This document shows, one piece after another, positions 43,831 to 51,209 of a stretch of DNA of 64,000 bases; positions within the stretch are counted from its first letter, which is position 1; each line of letters opens with the position of its first letter. Made by a program: the position numbers and the translations under genes. The notes beneath the pieces are model-generated. The model made no database searches and had not been told where the DNA came from. It saw only the letters and a list, made by a program, of their open reading frames with translations. The stretch spans positions 163,600 to 227,599 of the forward strand of contig CAZOPV010000002.1 of the NCBI GenBank assembly GCA_964582085.1, given 5' to 3'. This DNA is from JADGNF01 sp964582085 (GTDB taxonomy: Archaea; Thermoproteota; Bathyarchaeia; Bathyarchaeales; Bathycorpusculaceae).

Positions 43831-45465
43831 ATGGCAGCTATGTCTTCAGGAAACATACCCATCCTCGTACTAAAAGAGGGCACTGGGAGAACCACTGGTA
43901 AAGAAGCACAAAAAAACAACATCATGGCAGCCAAAATAGTGGCTGAAACCGTGAAAACAACTCTTGGTCCGCGAGGTATGGACAAAATGCTTGTAAGCAG
44001 CCTCGGCGACGTGACCATAACCAACGATGGCGCAACTATCCTCAAAGAACTTGACGTACAGCATCCTGCCGCCAAAATGTTAGTTGAAGTCGCTAAAACC
44101 CAAGACAACGAAGTTGGAGATGGAACCACAACATCGGTGATTCTGGCTGGGGAATTGCTTTCGAAGGCTGAAAATTTGCTAGACCAGAACGTTCATCCAA
44201 CTGTTATAATTGATGGCTACAAAAAGGCAGGAGACAAAGCTCAAGAAGCAGTAAATCAAATGGCAATTTCCGTCAACATAAAAGATGAAAAGCAACTACT
44301 CAATGTTGCTTTGACGTCGATGGGCAGCAAAGGCATAACTGGCGCTAAAGATCACTTCGCAAAACTTGCGGTGGAGGCTGTCAAACAGGTCGCTGAGGAA
44401 GTAAACGGCAAAGTTAAAGCTGACATAGACCTCATAAAGATCGTAAAGAAGCATGGAAAAAGCTTAGAGGACACTGAACTTGTCAAAGGCATGGTTCTTG
44501 ACAAAGAAGTTGCTAGTAGCCAGATGCCCAAACGCGTAGAAAAAGCCAAAATTGCCTTGTTGAATGCCAAGTTGGAAATTGAAAAAACCGAGTTCGACGC
44601 CAAAATCAACATCGAAAGACCTGACCAGATGAAGCTTTTCTTGGATGAAGAAGAGCGTATGCTCAAGGAAATGGCTGACCAAGTCAGCAAGGCAGGTGCT
44701 AATGTCCTCATATGTGAAAAAGGCATAGATGACATGGCGTTGCACTTCTTGGCTAAAAGCGGAATACTTGCAGTGAAAAGTGTGAGTAGTAGCGACATGG
44801 AAAAACTTGCCCGCGCTACAGGCGGCAAGATCATTGCAAGCGTGAAAGATCTGACGCCAGAGGCTTTAGGAGAAGCAAAACTGGTTGAAGAAGTCAAGAT
44901 CGGCGACGACAAACTCCTCTACGTGCGAGAATGCAAAAACCCCAAAGCCGTGACCATAGTCATCCGAGGCGGCTCTGAGCACGTGGTAGCTGAGGCAGAA
45001 CGTTCACTTCACGACGCCTTATGCGTGGTGAGAAATGCTGTTGAAGACGGCAAAATTGTACCTGGAGGTGGGGCACCAGAGGCAGAGGTTGCCCGTCAAC
45101 TCAGAAGCTACGCAGTAAAAGTAGGCGGGCGAGAACAACTTGCCATCGAAGCCTACGCAGATGCGGTAGAAACAATACCTATGATGTTGGCTGAGAATTC
45201 AGGCTTAGACCCCATTGATATTATCGTTTCGTTGCGGTCAGAGCATGAGCGTAACCAACCCTACTGTGGCGTTGACGTTTTTTCAGGTAAAATCAAGAAC
45301 ATGCTAGACCTCAACATAGTTGAGCCAGTGCGCGTGAAGCAGCAAGTTATCAAATCAGCCACTGAAGCTGCGAATATGATTCTGAAAATCGACGACCTCA
45401 TCGCAGCGAAAGGCATGGACAAAGAGCCAAAAGCACCCAAGACGCCTGAACCCAGCTACGACTAA
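43831..45465 (+). CDS. thsA: Thermosome (group II chaperonin) subunit
   Basis: A 544-aa group II chaperonin. Equatorial ATP-binding motifs are TTLGPRGMDKML, NDGATILKELDVQHPAAKMLVE (split here as seen), GDGTTTSVILAGELL, and late GGGAPEAEVARQLR. The C terminus has no Gly-Met repeat and ends PKAPKTPEPSYD. It folds proteins in an ATP-driven double ring. ATG 43831 follows AAAGGTGATCC; GTG 43798 would be at or before the expected transcription start. A small heat-shock gene follows after 42 bp, so the two may share a heat-shock response. Confidence 0.96.
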   Translation: MAAMSSGNIPILVLKEGTGRTTGKEAQKNNIMAAKIVAETVKTTLGPRGMDKMLVSSLGDVTITNDGATILKELDVQHPAAKMLVEVAKTQDNEVGDGTTTSVILAGELLSKAENLLDQNVHPTVIIDGYKKAGDKAQEAVNQMAISVNIKDEKQLLNVALTSMGSKGITGAKDHFAKLAVEAVKQVAEEVNGKVKADIDLIKIVKKHGKSLEDTELVKGMVLDKEVASSQMPKRVEKAKIALLNAKLEIEKTEFDAKINIERPDQMKLFLDEEERMLKEMADQVSKAGANVLICEKGIDDMALHFLAKSGILAVKSVSSSDMEKLARATGGKIIASVKDLTPEALGEAKLVEEVKIGDDKLLYVRECKNPKAVTIVIRGGSEHVVAEAERSLHDALCVVRNAVEDGKIVPGGGAPEAEVARQLRSYAVKVGGREQLAIEAYADAVETIPMMLAENSGLDPIDIIVSLRSEHERNQPYCGVDVFSGKIKNMLDLNIVEPVRVKQQVIKSATEAANMILKIDDLIAAKGMDKEPKAPKTPEPSYD

Positions 45466-45507
45466 AATTCACCCTTCTTTTTTTCTTTTGAGGGTGGTGC
45501 ATAAGTT

Positions 45508-46125
45508 ATGTGGTGGAGTGAAAGTGACGATTGGATGCCTTCTTGGTTCAGGCGTAGGCGCTACCCCTTTGTAGGCCGAAGTTTCTTTGACGAGTTCGAG
45601 GCGCAATTCAGAGAAATACATGAGTACATGCAGCGTGAATTTGAAGAACTCTCCAAAAAGGCACCAAAAGATTTGGTGCGAACCAAGGTCTTACCTGACG
45701 GTTCAAAAGTGGAAGAGTGGGGACCCTTTGTTTACGGTTACACCATAAAAATTGGTCCAGAGGGAAAGCCTGAAATCAGAGAATTCGGGAACATAAAGCC
45801 GCAACCGAAACTGGGCTGTAGGGCCACTGTAGACGTCAAAAGAGAGAGGGAACCACTGGTTGACGTGGCACTCATTAATGGCGAGGTCAAGGTTGTTGCC
45901 GAGTTGCCGGGCGTTGACAAAAAAGATATTAAACTGAACAGTACTGAAGAGACTTTGACGATTTCTGTGGATGCAGGAGAACGTAGCTACTTTAAAGAAA
46001 TTGAATTGCCCACCAAAGTGGAAGTGCGAAACGCAAAATCTACATACAAAAACGGCGTGTTAGAAGTTACCTTGCCAGCTAAAACAGCCGGTGAACCAAA
46101 AGGGCAACCTATAAAAATCGATTAG
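45508..46125 (+). CDS. hsp20: Small heat-shock protein (Hsp20/alpha-crystallin)
   Basis: A 205-aa Hsp20. The alpha-crystallin domain covers about residues 115-200 (PLVDVALINGEVKVVAELPG with DKKDIKLNSTEETLTISV), ending with GVLEVTLPAK. The long N-terminal part is acidic and aromatic (FRRRRYPFVGRSFFDEFEAQ). Such archaeal proteins often resemble ArsA-associated or Hsp20/Cdc48-linked sHsps. Directly after the thermosome gene, with GGTGGTGCATAAGTT before ATG. It is the last host gene before the integrated element. Confidence 0.9.
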   Translation: MWWSESDDWMPSWFRRRRYPFVGRSFFDEFEAQFREIHEYMQREFEELSKKAPKDLVRTKVLPDGSKVEEWGPFVYGYTIKIGPEGKPEIREFGNIKPQPKLGCRATVDVKREREPLVDVALINGEVKVVAELPGVDKKDIKLNSTEETLTISVDAGERSYFKEIELPTKVEVRNAKSTYKNGVLEVTLPAKTAGEPKGQPIKID

Positions 46126-46329
46126 ACTCCCTTTCAATTCCCTTGTTTTTTAGCAACAAGCACACTCTAAAGGAACATCCTGTTTTTTCATACAATATTC
46201 AACCGGCTAGAAATCCAAATTTGCTGCAGCTCCTCGAAGTCAATAGTAGACAGCAATTTTGCTTTTCTATTTGCCAAAAATTAACCTGTTTAAGAAGTCA
46301 TATCCTAAAATCAAAACTGGGGAGGTTTG

Positions 46330-46361
46330 TTGTGAATGGCGGGGGTGGGACTTGAACCCAC
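46330..46361. repeat. attL: 32-bp copy of tRNA-Leu 3' end
   Basis: Identical to 60,074-60,105. It contains the discriminator, acceptor 3' strand and whole T-arm of the tRNA (minus strand) and seven further bases. Sequence left of it is host, right of it is element. Confidence 0.93.
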
Positions 46362-46456
46362 TTTTTTCTGTCACTTTAACTTATCTCTCTCTAAAGTTGT
46401 TTTTTATTTGTTTTTGAATATGTTTTTTAGGTTGAATACTTGTTAGCGCTTGGTGA

Positions 46457-46600
46457 ATGTGCGTGTGTAACATTAAGCTGTCTAATGACTTGGTTGAGAG
46501 GCTTAGGCGCAAGTTTCCAAGCGACATGTCGCTTGAGGATATTGTTGTGCGTATTATTCTTTCTCAAGTTGGTCAAGAATCCAGACTTGAACAAGCTTAG
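46457..46600 (+). CDS. Ribbon-helix-helix regulator 1 (47 aa)
   Basis: A 47-aa ORF from ATG 46457, with GGTGA just upstream. It reads MCVCNIKLSNDLVERLRRKF and continues PSDMSLEDIVVRIILSQVG: a beta strand (NIKLS) followed by two helices, the plan of MetJ/Arc-type DNA-binding proteins. It converges on, and overlaps by 47 bp, the equally convincing minus-strand regulator at 46,554-46,715. First gene inside the left border; probably controls early or lysogeny functions. Its own frame contains the 18-bp palindrome CAAGCGACATGTCGCTTG at 46,518-46,535. Confidence 0.72.
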   Translation: MCVCNIKLSNDLVERLRRKFPSDMSLEDIVVRIILSQVGQESRLEQA

Positions 46601-46715
46601 ATGGCGACATTATGCCTATTGCTCTTAGCTCTTTCTCGTTTTTTTTGTAGTGCTCTACTACTTTTAGCCAGACGTATTTTGGTATTGTTACGACTGTGTG
46701 CCCCTCTTTTGGCAT
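46554..46715 (-). CDS. Ribbon-helix-helix-like regulator 2 (53 aa)
   Basis: Minus-strand ORF of 53 aa reading MPKEGHTVVTIPKYVWLKVV, then EHYKKNEKELRAIGIMSPSK and LVQVWILDQLEKE. The start TVVTIPKYVW is a strand-turn-helix and the rest is two amphipathic helices, as in short archaeal plasmid/virus RHH or AbrB-like proteins. Its promoter lies in the 125-bp divergent region, with a TATA-like AAATATAAG on the minus strand centred near 46,756 and an ACACGTGT palindrome where transcription should begin, suggesting autorepression. Its last 47 bp are shared, antisense, with regulator 1. Confidence 0.72.
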   Translation of the reverse strand: MPKEGHTVVTIPKYVWLKVVEHYKKNEKELRAIGIMSPSKLVQVWILDQLEKE

Positions 46716-46840
46716 GATATGCACAACACACGTGTTTTGTTAGTTGTTTGCTTATATTTATTTGTCTTTGCACTACAAAAAACTTATATGTAGTACTTGG
46801 TACAGTACTAAAAACAGTACTTAGTACTGAGGTGTGATAT
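46716..46840. promoter_or_regulatory. Divergent promoter with AGTACT operator array
   Basis: Four AGTACT palindromes start at 46,792, 46,804, 46,816 and 46,823; the first three are 12 bp apart, about one helical turn. The last three lie in a larger inverted repeat CAGTACTAA...TTAGTACTG (46,803-46,829). CTTATATG (46,783-46,790) is the TATA box of the plus-strand operon. On the other side, the near-perfect palindrome CAACACACGTGTTTTG (46,724-46,739) overlaps the expected start of the minus-strand regulator. This is a genetic-switch-like region. Confidence 0.7.
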
Positions 46841-47023
46841 GTGCAAAAAAATATAACCCAGACACAGCCAATAGCCTTTCAGCTCTGGCTGTACAAGAGT
46901 GAATACGTTTTTCTGTGCAATTGTAGAATCAAAGGCGCAGCGCCTTACGTTGAAGAATTGCACTTATGCGACATGCATGCTGACTTAGCACAACAGAACA
47001 GGCATGTTAAAGGAGGTGGCTAA
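46841..47023 (+). CDS. Hypothetical 60-aa cysteine-containing protein
   Basis: GTG start with GAGGTGTGA upstream, first gene of the plus-strand operon behind the operator array. Reads ITQTQPIAFQLWLYKSEYVF, then LCNCRIKGAAPYVEELHLCD and MHADLAQQNRHVKGGG. The C-x-C followed by LCDMHA recalls a small zinc site (C, C, C, H), in the style of the zinc site I see in the 150-aa RHH protein at 47.9 kb. Family not recognised. Confidence 0.6.
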   Translation: MQKNITQTQPIAFQLWLYKSEYVFLCNCRIKGAAPYVEELHLCDMHADLAQQNRHVKGGG

Positions 47024-47026
47024 GCT

Positions 47027-47167
47027 TTGACGTTGGAGCTAGCTGAGCTGTTGGCTGAGCTTAAACAACTTAACAAAAACGTTGATGCGCTTGTTGATGC
47101 TGTATATTCGCTAATTACAAATCAGGAAATGTTTTTCGATGTTTTCGATGAGAGAGAGGGACGATGA
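47027..47167 (+). CDS. Small helical protein (46 aa)
   Basis: TTG start at 47027 with AGGAGGTGG six bases before it, a strong Shine-Dalgarno. The protein TLELAELLAELKQLNKNVDA and following LVDAVYSLITNQEMFFDVFDE is a leucine-heptad helix, probably a coiled coil. The stop overlaps the next start as ATGATGA. Function unknown; possibly an oligomerising partner of the RHH regulator it precedes. Confidence 0.6.
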   Translation: MTLELAELLAELKQLNKNVDALVDAVYSLITNQEMFFDVFDEREGR

Positions 47168-47352
47168 TGACTGAGAAGTGTGTTGCGAAAGGTGGGGTTG
47201 CAGAGCACAAAAACACATGTACTACACGTGATTGCGTTACAAGCATAAGACTGTCATCTTCTGAATACAAAAAACTATCGGAGATAGCTGAGTATTATGG
47301 TGTTAGTCGCAGCGATGTGTTACGCACATTACTGCACAAGTTGATGAGGTAG
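47164..47352 (+). CDS. Ribbon-helix-helix regulator 3 (62 aa)
   Basis: A 62-aa protein with N-terminal cysteines and the RHH core VTSIRLSSSEYKKLSEIAEY then YGVSRSDVLRTLLHKLMR: strand, helix, the GVSRSD turn and helix 2, close to the CopG/Arc consensus. Starts at ATG 47164, overlapping the upstream 46-aa gene. A good candidate for the protein that binds the AGTACT array upstream of its own operon. Confidence 0.82.
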   Translation: MMTEKCVAKGGVAEHKNTCTTRDCVTSIRLSSSEYKKLSEIAEYYGVSRSDVLRTLLHKLMR

Positions 47353-47357
47353 GTGGT

Positions 47358-47774
47358 TTGATTCATATGGGCAAGTTTCCACACAGCACTTTACATAATT
47401 GGTTCAGCGACTGGCATTTCAGGCGCTGCAGTAGTAGGGCCTGGCTTACAGATGTTGACGTGTTGTGGTTGAAGCAGCGCATCTGGGCTGAGATCAGGTT
47501 TCCAGACGTGGTGGCTGCAGCATTCGACTTGAAGCTGCCAAACGACAGGCTGACGCACACTGAAAAGGTTATGCAGTGGTGGTTTGAACAGCATGCAGTG
47601 CCATTCTACACTGTAACAGTGCAGGGCAGACATGATCCACTGTTCACTGTTCACAGGCAAGCTACAGGCGAAACAGCATACCTATACGAGAGCAGTATGC
47701 GCAGGTGGATAGACGCAGGAATGCCTGCGGATGCTCTGCGGCTGTACACGAGACAAATAGGGGTGGTGGCGTGA
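47358..47774 (+). CDS. Hypothetical protein (about 138 aa)
   Basis: Starts TTG 47358 (or ATG 47367, MGKFPHSTLHNWFSDWHF) six bases after regulator 3. Rich in Trp, His and Arg (WFSDWHFRRCSSRAWL, VMQWWFEQHAVPF), soluble, without obvious motifs. The C terminus is helical (MRRWIDAGMPADALRLYTR). No family recognised. Its stop overlaps the start of the next small membrane protein. Confidence 0.65.
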   Translation: MIHMGKFPHSTLHNWFSDWHFRRCSSRAWLTDVDVLWLKQRIWAEIRFPDVVAAAFDLKLPNDRLTHTEKVMQWWFEQHAVPFYTVTVQGRHDPLFTVHRQATGETAYLYESSMRRWIDAGMPADALRLYTRQIGVVA

Positions 47775-47875
47775 GACGTTTAGCTGTAGTTGTTATGCTG
47801 CCAGCGCTTATTTTGCTGTTACTGCTTGGATGCTTTATGCTCTGCGCAGGTGGTGCACTTGGAAAGAGAAAGTAA
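47771..47875 (+). CDS. Single-helix membrane miniprotein (34 aa)
   Basis: GTG 47771 overlaps the preceding stop as GTGA. The product is one hydrophobic helix (LAVVVMLPALILLLLLGCFM) with a basic N end and a GKRK tail. It could be a holin-like, anchor or signal-like peptide. Too small for family assignment; supported mainly by the overlap pattern shared by this operon. Confidence 0.5.
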   Translation: MRRLAVVVMLPALILLLLLGCFMLCAGGALGKRK

Positions 47876-48305
47876 AATTAAGCTACTTAACTACGTAAGC
47901 AGCTACGTGCAATGCGATAATCGTCTTGCACGTGACAGGTACAATCTTACGTTGCGTGTGAGCAAAACTACAGCACAACAGTTTTTTGAACTGTGCGGCA
48001 AACTGGATCTGCGCAGGGGCACAAGCAGGGCAAACTTGGCGGTTGAAGCGCTAATGCGCTACTTCATAGCTGCATACGGCGACCAACCGAAAATTGTGCA
48101 AACTACACTATCTAAAGCGATTGTTAAGCATGAAGCTAAGCGCTGCTATGTTGCGGGCTGCAACCTTAAGCCAGCGTATGAGGTGTTTTTGCGCAGGGAT
48201 ACAGGTGAAACAGTTGTGCTGCATGCATGTGTTATGCATAAAAGCGTAAAGTCTGCCGGCGAAACTGTTGTTGGTATAAGGGAGTTGGAACAATGTTTCT
48301 GCTGA
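47853..48305 (+). CDS. RHH protein 4 with C-terminal zinc-finger-like site
   Basis: About 150 aa from GTG 47853; TTG 47859 or an upstream reading at 47790 are alternatives, the latter wholly overlapping the miniprotein. Residues about 25-75 form an RHH-like core (YNLTLRVSKTTAQQFFELCG ... GTSRANLAVEALMRYF). The C-terminal part has CYVAGC and, after a hairpin, LHACVMH, a probable Cys-Cys-Cys-His zinc site. It may be a transcription regulator of the structural genes. Overlaps the next ORF by 13 bp. Confidence 0.68.
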   Translation: MHLERESKIKLLNYVSSYVQCDNRLARDRYNLTLRVSKTTAQQFFELCGKLDLRRGTSRANLAVEALMRYFIAAYGDQPKIVQTTLSKAIVKHEAKRCYVAGCNLKPAYEVFLRRDTGETVVLHACVMHKSVKSAGETVVGIRELEQCFC

Positions 48306-48529
48306 TTAACATTATAACACGTAACTTTCAAATTAACAAGCGCTTGTGCAGGTATGGCAACATTTACGTACTGCAGCGGCAGGGCTGCTACTGGCAACTG
48401 ATATTGCAACCACGAAACATTCGCAAAACAAAAATTGCAATAGCGATGCTTAACTATCATGGCGAGCTAAGTTTGCTTAATATGCAGCAGGCTTACTGCT
48501 ACCTGCAGCTTAAGCGTCTGCTGTCTTAA
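48293..48529 (+). CDS. Hypothetical protein (78 aa)
   Basis: ATG 48293 lies inside the end of the previous gene. Reads NIITRNFQINKRLCRYGNIY and VLQRQGCYWQLILQPRNIRK followed by a helical QQAYCYLQLKRLLS. Basic and aromatic; fold unknown. Last gene of the early-looking operon, followed by a T-rich stretch and a new promoter. Confidence 0.5.
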   Translation: MFLLINIITRNFQINKRLCRYGNIYVLQRQGCYWQLILQPRNIRKTKIAIAMLNYHGELSLLNMQQAYCYLQLKRLLS

Positions 48530-48550
48530 TCTTCTTTTTTCCTTTTTAGT

Positions 48551-48611
48551 AACTACTTTTATACACTTGATGTATAAAACACACTAAGTGTATTAAATAC
48601 ACTAAGGGGTG
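48551..48611 (+). promoter_or_regulatory. Promoter and palindromic operator of the membrane-protein operon
   Basis: TGTATAAAAC (48,571-48,580) looks like a TATA box. A perfect 17-bp palindrome AGTGTATT-A-AATACACT (48,587-48,603) lies where transcription should start, preceded by ATACA-N5-TGTAT (48,561-48,575). GGGGTGA at 48,605-48,611 is the Shine-Dalgarno for the TTG start at 48,623. Another RHH-type operator is likely. Confidence 0.6.
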
Positions 48612-48622
48612 AAAGTGAAAAA

Positions 48623-49471
48623 TTGAACAATAAACATTTGTCGATTGTACTGTTGATTTTAGCTATGTCTATATGCGTTACAGGTGTACTTTCGGTGCAT
48701 GCAGCGCCAAGCTTTACTTTAACAGCTAAAACAACAAAAACAGCATACTACCTCGGTGAAGATGTAACATTTAACGCGGTTATAGCGTGGTCTGGACTAT
48801 CGCGTAACTACACTGTTGATGTGCAGTTGTGGAACAGCACCGCAGCACTTGAAACACTTGAAAGTAGCGTAGCACTAATAGGCGAAAACGGTAGCTTAGA
48901 TAAAAGCTACACTGTAAACGAGCTGACAGAAAAAGTTGGCACAAGCACATATAACATTAAATTTGTAGAGACAACAACAGGCTTAACAATCGCTTCTGCG
49001 CAATGCAGCATACTTGTGCAAGACAAAAGCGTCAGTTTAGCTGTGGCATGGGCAGACAGCAACAGCGATCGCGTAATTGACGCGCAGGAATCAGTTTCAT
49101 TCACTATATACATTAACTGGGCTTTTATAAACGAGACAACCAGCGCTGTTCTAATTGCAAACGATAATGGCTATGAAAAAGTAATTGATAGCGTAACGCT
49201 TTCAGCAGGTAGCGGTTCAGCGCAAAAAATGTACGTAACAAGCTTTGACAGCGCAGGAATTAAAACGTTACACTTTTGGCTTGAAGATGCAGCTGGCAAA
49301 CAGATAACCGGCAAGGCGATTTCGCTGACAGTTGGGCAACAAATAACACAGCAAGAAGGACGAGGCAGCATACTTGACACAGTAAACGGCTACGCTACGC
49401 AGTTTGCAGGGCTAATTTTGGTTGCAGTTGTTATCGCGATCGTGGTCATATACTGGAAATTGCGCAGATAG
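48623..49471 (+). CDS. Secreted, C-terminally membrane-anchored protein with two Ig-like domains
   Basis: 282 aa. N-terminal signal helix (LSIVLLILAMSICVTGVLS), then two repeated beta-sandwich-like domains, each starting with a FxLTAKTTKTAYYLGEDVTF / VSLAVAWADSNSDRVIDAQE type strand and containing a T(S)YNIKF / GIKTLHFW strand. It closes with one TM helix (FAGLILVAVVIAIVVIYW) and KLRR. Resembles CARDB/Ig-like adhesion or spike proteins in plan, without a firm family. Start TTG 48623. Probably displayed on the virion or host surface. First gene of the structural-looking operon. Confidence 0.7.
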   Translation: MNNKHLSIVLLILAMSICVTGVLSVHAAPSFTLTAKTTKTAYYLGEDVTFNAVIAWSGLSRNYTVDVQLWNSTAALETLESSVALIGENGSLDKSYTVNELTEKVGTSTYNIKFVETTTGLTIASAQCSILVQDKSVSLAVAWADSNSDRVIDAQESVSFTIYINWAFINETTSAVLIANDNGYEKVIDSVTLSAGSGSAQKMYVTSFDSAGIKTLHFWLEDAAGKQITGKAISLTVGQQITQQEGRGSILDTVNGYATQFAGLILVAVVIAIVVIYWKLRR

Positions 49472-49484
49472 GCGGGTGGTGCGC

Positions 49485-50246
49485 GTGAAACAAAAGCAAA
49501 AGCGCTACGTGCTTGCGGCAGTAATTGCTGCAGTGGCTGTTTTAGCAGCGTATTTGCTGCTGGCTCCTGCTGCAATAGTTGCAGGCGCGGTGGCGCAGAA
49601 CACCACTTCAGGCAGCGCATCAACGCCTTTTGGCGAAAGTATAGATATTACGCTGGGCACTAATGCGCAGACAAGCGCTAAAGCAAGCTGGTTTGCTGCT
49701 GTTGCAAGTTCAAGCCAGAACGTGTGGACTGTAAATGGCACATACAAGTCGCAGGCGCTGGTTACGCTTGGCTACAGCTTAAGCGTGTCGTATGCACAAG
49801 TAAGTAACATACAAATTGTAAGCTTGTACATTAAAGCTGTTGACAACGCTGACAGCAGCAGCTACACATACACACTTGCCAATGCCAAGTCACTTTCTGG
49901 CACAAGTCCAATCAGCGACAGTGGAAGCACAACAAAAAGCATTAGTCAACACCTAACCGACGCAGCAGCTTCAGCGCCAGCGACAGTTAAGTACTATATT
50001 TACTGTCGTGTGCAAGGCATAGGCGTAGTTTCTGGGCAAACTTTGACTGCCGAAATAACAGAAACATACTTTGCTACTTTGCAATATGCGCAGAGCACTG
50101 AGAGCACAAGCGCAAACATAACGCCAGATGTAACTGTTGCTAGCTTTTTAGATGAGTTGCCAACTTATGGCGCTTATGCGTTGGCATGCGTAGGCATAGT
50201 GCTTCTTATTGTAGCGTTTCTGCCTAAGAAGAAGGTGAGAAAATGA
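49485..50246 (+). CDS. Membrane-anchored ectodomain protein (253 aa), paralogous to the 802-aa protein ectodomain
   Basis: Starts GTG 49485, with GGCGGGTGGT upstream (the reading from 49422 would overlap the previous gene by 50 bp). Signal/anchor helix (YVLAAVIAAVAVLAAYLLLA), a Thr/Ser-rich beta ectodomain, and a C-terminal TM helix ending PKKKVRK. The segment YYIYCRVQGIGVVSGQTLTA-E is nearly repeated in the 802-aa protein (YYIYARLEAKGVISGQTLTA-E), and the preceding SISQHLTDA matches SIDSHLTAL there, so the ectodomains are paralogous. Stop overlaps the next ATG. Confidence 0.7.
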   Translation: MKQKQKRYVLAAVIAAVAVLAAYLLLAPAAIVAGAVAQNTTSGSASTPFGESIDITLGTNAQTSAKASWFAAVASSSQNVWTVNGTYKSQALVTLGYSLSVSYAQVSNIQIVSLYIKAVDNADSSSYTYTLANAKSLSGTSPISDSGSTTKSISQHLTDAAASAPATVKYYIYCRVQGIGVVSGQTLTAEITETYFATLQYAQSTESTSANITPDVTVASFLDELPTYGAYALACVGIVLLIVAFLPKKKVRK

Positions 50247-50917
50247 AGGCGAAAAACAGCGTTATGACAGTTGCTATTACGCTGCTTCTTCTTGCGGGCT
50301 TCACTTACGCTACAGCGTACTACATAATGCCACTTTACCGCAACTACCAGCTTGAAGCAGGCAGCTTTACAAACATTAAATTTGTTATATACTACGCTGA
50401 TGGATCACAGCAGGTTATCGAGACGCCTAACAAGCTAGAGGTTTACACTGCCACGCTTAGCAGTGGCGGCAGAAAGATCACAGGAATAGTCGTAAGCACT
50501 GACATAACGCTTGACACAGGTGGCAGAACAGTTAGCGGTTGGAATAGCACAGTTAGCAGGCGCATGGAAATATACAAAGTAGGCGTTTCGGCGCCATTAA
50601 CAAGCAGCACAGCTAATTATCCAGCGAGTGGCAGCAACTGGGCAGATGGCGAAAAGAAAACAGCAATAATAAGTCAAATAGGCACCCTCATGATTGAGGG
50701 TGCTGTCGAGCAGTATGGCAGTGGCACATACACTATTCAAGTCGTGGATAACGTTCAGCTAAGTGTGACATGCAGTGATGGCACAAGCAGTATGCTGGCA
50801 GGCACAGGCACAGCCACGCTGACAATTGAATATCTCGGCTACAGCGCTATGAGTATAACAGTAACAACAGCCATAACGCCATTGATACAGTCAACAGGTC
50901 AGTATCCAATTCAATAA
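50243..50917 (+). CDS. Signal-anchored ectodomain protein (224 aa)
   Basis: N-terminal hydrophobic helix (MTVAITLLLLAGFTYATAYY), then a beta-rich ectodomain with many Thr, Ser and Gly (ITGIVVSTDITLDTGGRTVS, GTATLTIEYLGYSAMSITV), no C-terminal anchor. ATG 50243 overlaps the previous stop. A small hairpin in the coding sequence (ACCCTCATGATTGAGGGT, about 50,684-50,701) may be incidental. Likely a surface or virion protein; family unknown. Confidence 0.68.
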   Translation: MKAKNSVMTVAITLLLLAGFTYATAYYIMPLYRNYQLEAGSFTNIKFVIYYADGSQQVIETPNKLEVYTATLSSGGRKITGIVVSTDITLDTGGRTVSGWNSTVSRRMEIYKVGVSAPLTSSTANYPASGSNWADGEKKTAIISQIGTLMIEGAVEQYGSGTYTIQVVDNVQLSVTCSDGTSSMLAGTGTATLTIEYLGYSAMSITVTTAITPLIQSTGQYPIQ

Positions 50918-50954
50918 TCCCTTTTTTTGTTTTTTAAAAAACAGGTGGTTGAGA

Positions 50955-51209
50955 ATGGAGGTAGTTAGCATAGCAATAGCATTAGCGTTAATCGCAGCTG
51001 TAATATTCACGCTTAACAAAATAAAGGTACTTAACACAGTTGCAATTGTTTTCTTAGCTGTAATACTAACATTTTTGGTTATGGCGTTGGTTCCTGCACT
51101 GCAGATTGAGCCAGTTTACAGCATGCTCAAGGGCTTTCTTTATGCTTTACCACAGCTGTTTGGCAACCTGATAGACTATCTTGGCAAAATGTTTGGAGGT
51201 TTATTTTAA
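50955..51209 (+). CDS. 84-aa double-helix membrane protein, candidate capsid-like protein
   Basis: ATG 50955 with AGGTGGTTGAG before it. The protein consists of two or three hydrophobic helices (VVSIAIALALIAAVIFTL; VAIVFLAVILTFLVMALVPA; and an amphipathic C-terminal YALPQLFGNLIDYLGKMFGG). Spindle-shaped archaeal viruses have major capsid proteins of this size with two hydrophobic helices, so this is the best capsid candidate in the element, but a holin-like role is equally possible. Stop shares one base pair region with the next ATG (51,209). Confidence 0.62.
   Translation: MEVVSIAIALALIAAVIFTLNKIKVLNTVAIVFLAVILTFLVMALVPALQIEPVYSMLKGFLYALPQLFGNLIDYLGKMFGGLF

Noticed and set aside
46362..46553. 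Minus-strand short frames around 46,380-46,540
   Set aside because: They mirror the RHH gene on the plus strand and lack domain-like sequence. Only the extension into the integrase start (46,374 down to 46,362) was retained.
46440..46628. 62-aa plus-strand reading MLALGECACVTLS in the left end of the element
   Set aside because: It is an off-frame shadow of the better RHH reading from ATG 46457, which has strand-helix-helix character and a Shine-Dalgarno.
47790..47852. Longer N terminus for the 150-aa RHH/zinc protein
   Set aside because: It would be made of Cys-rich residues translated from the 34-aa membrane miniprotein gene and has no start signal.
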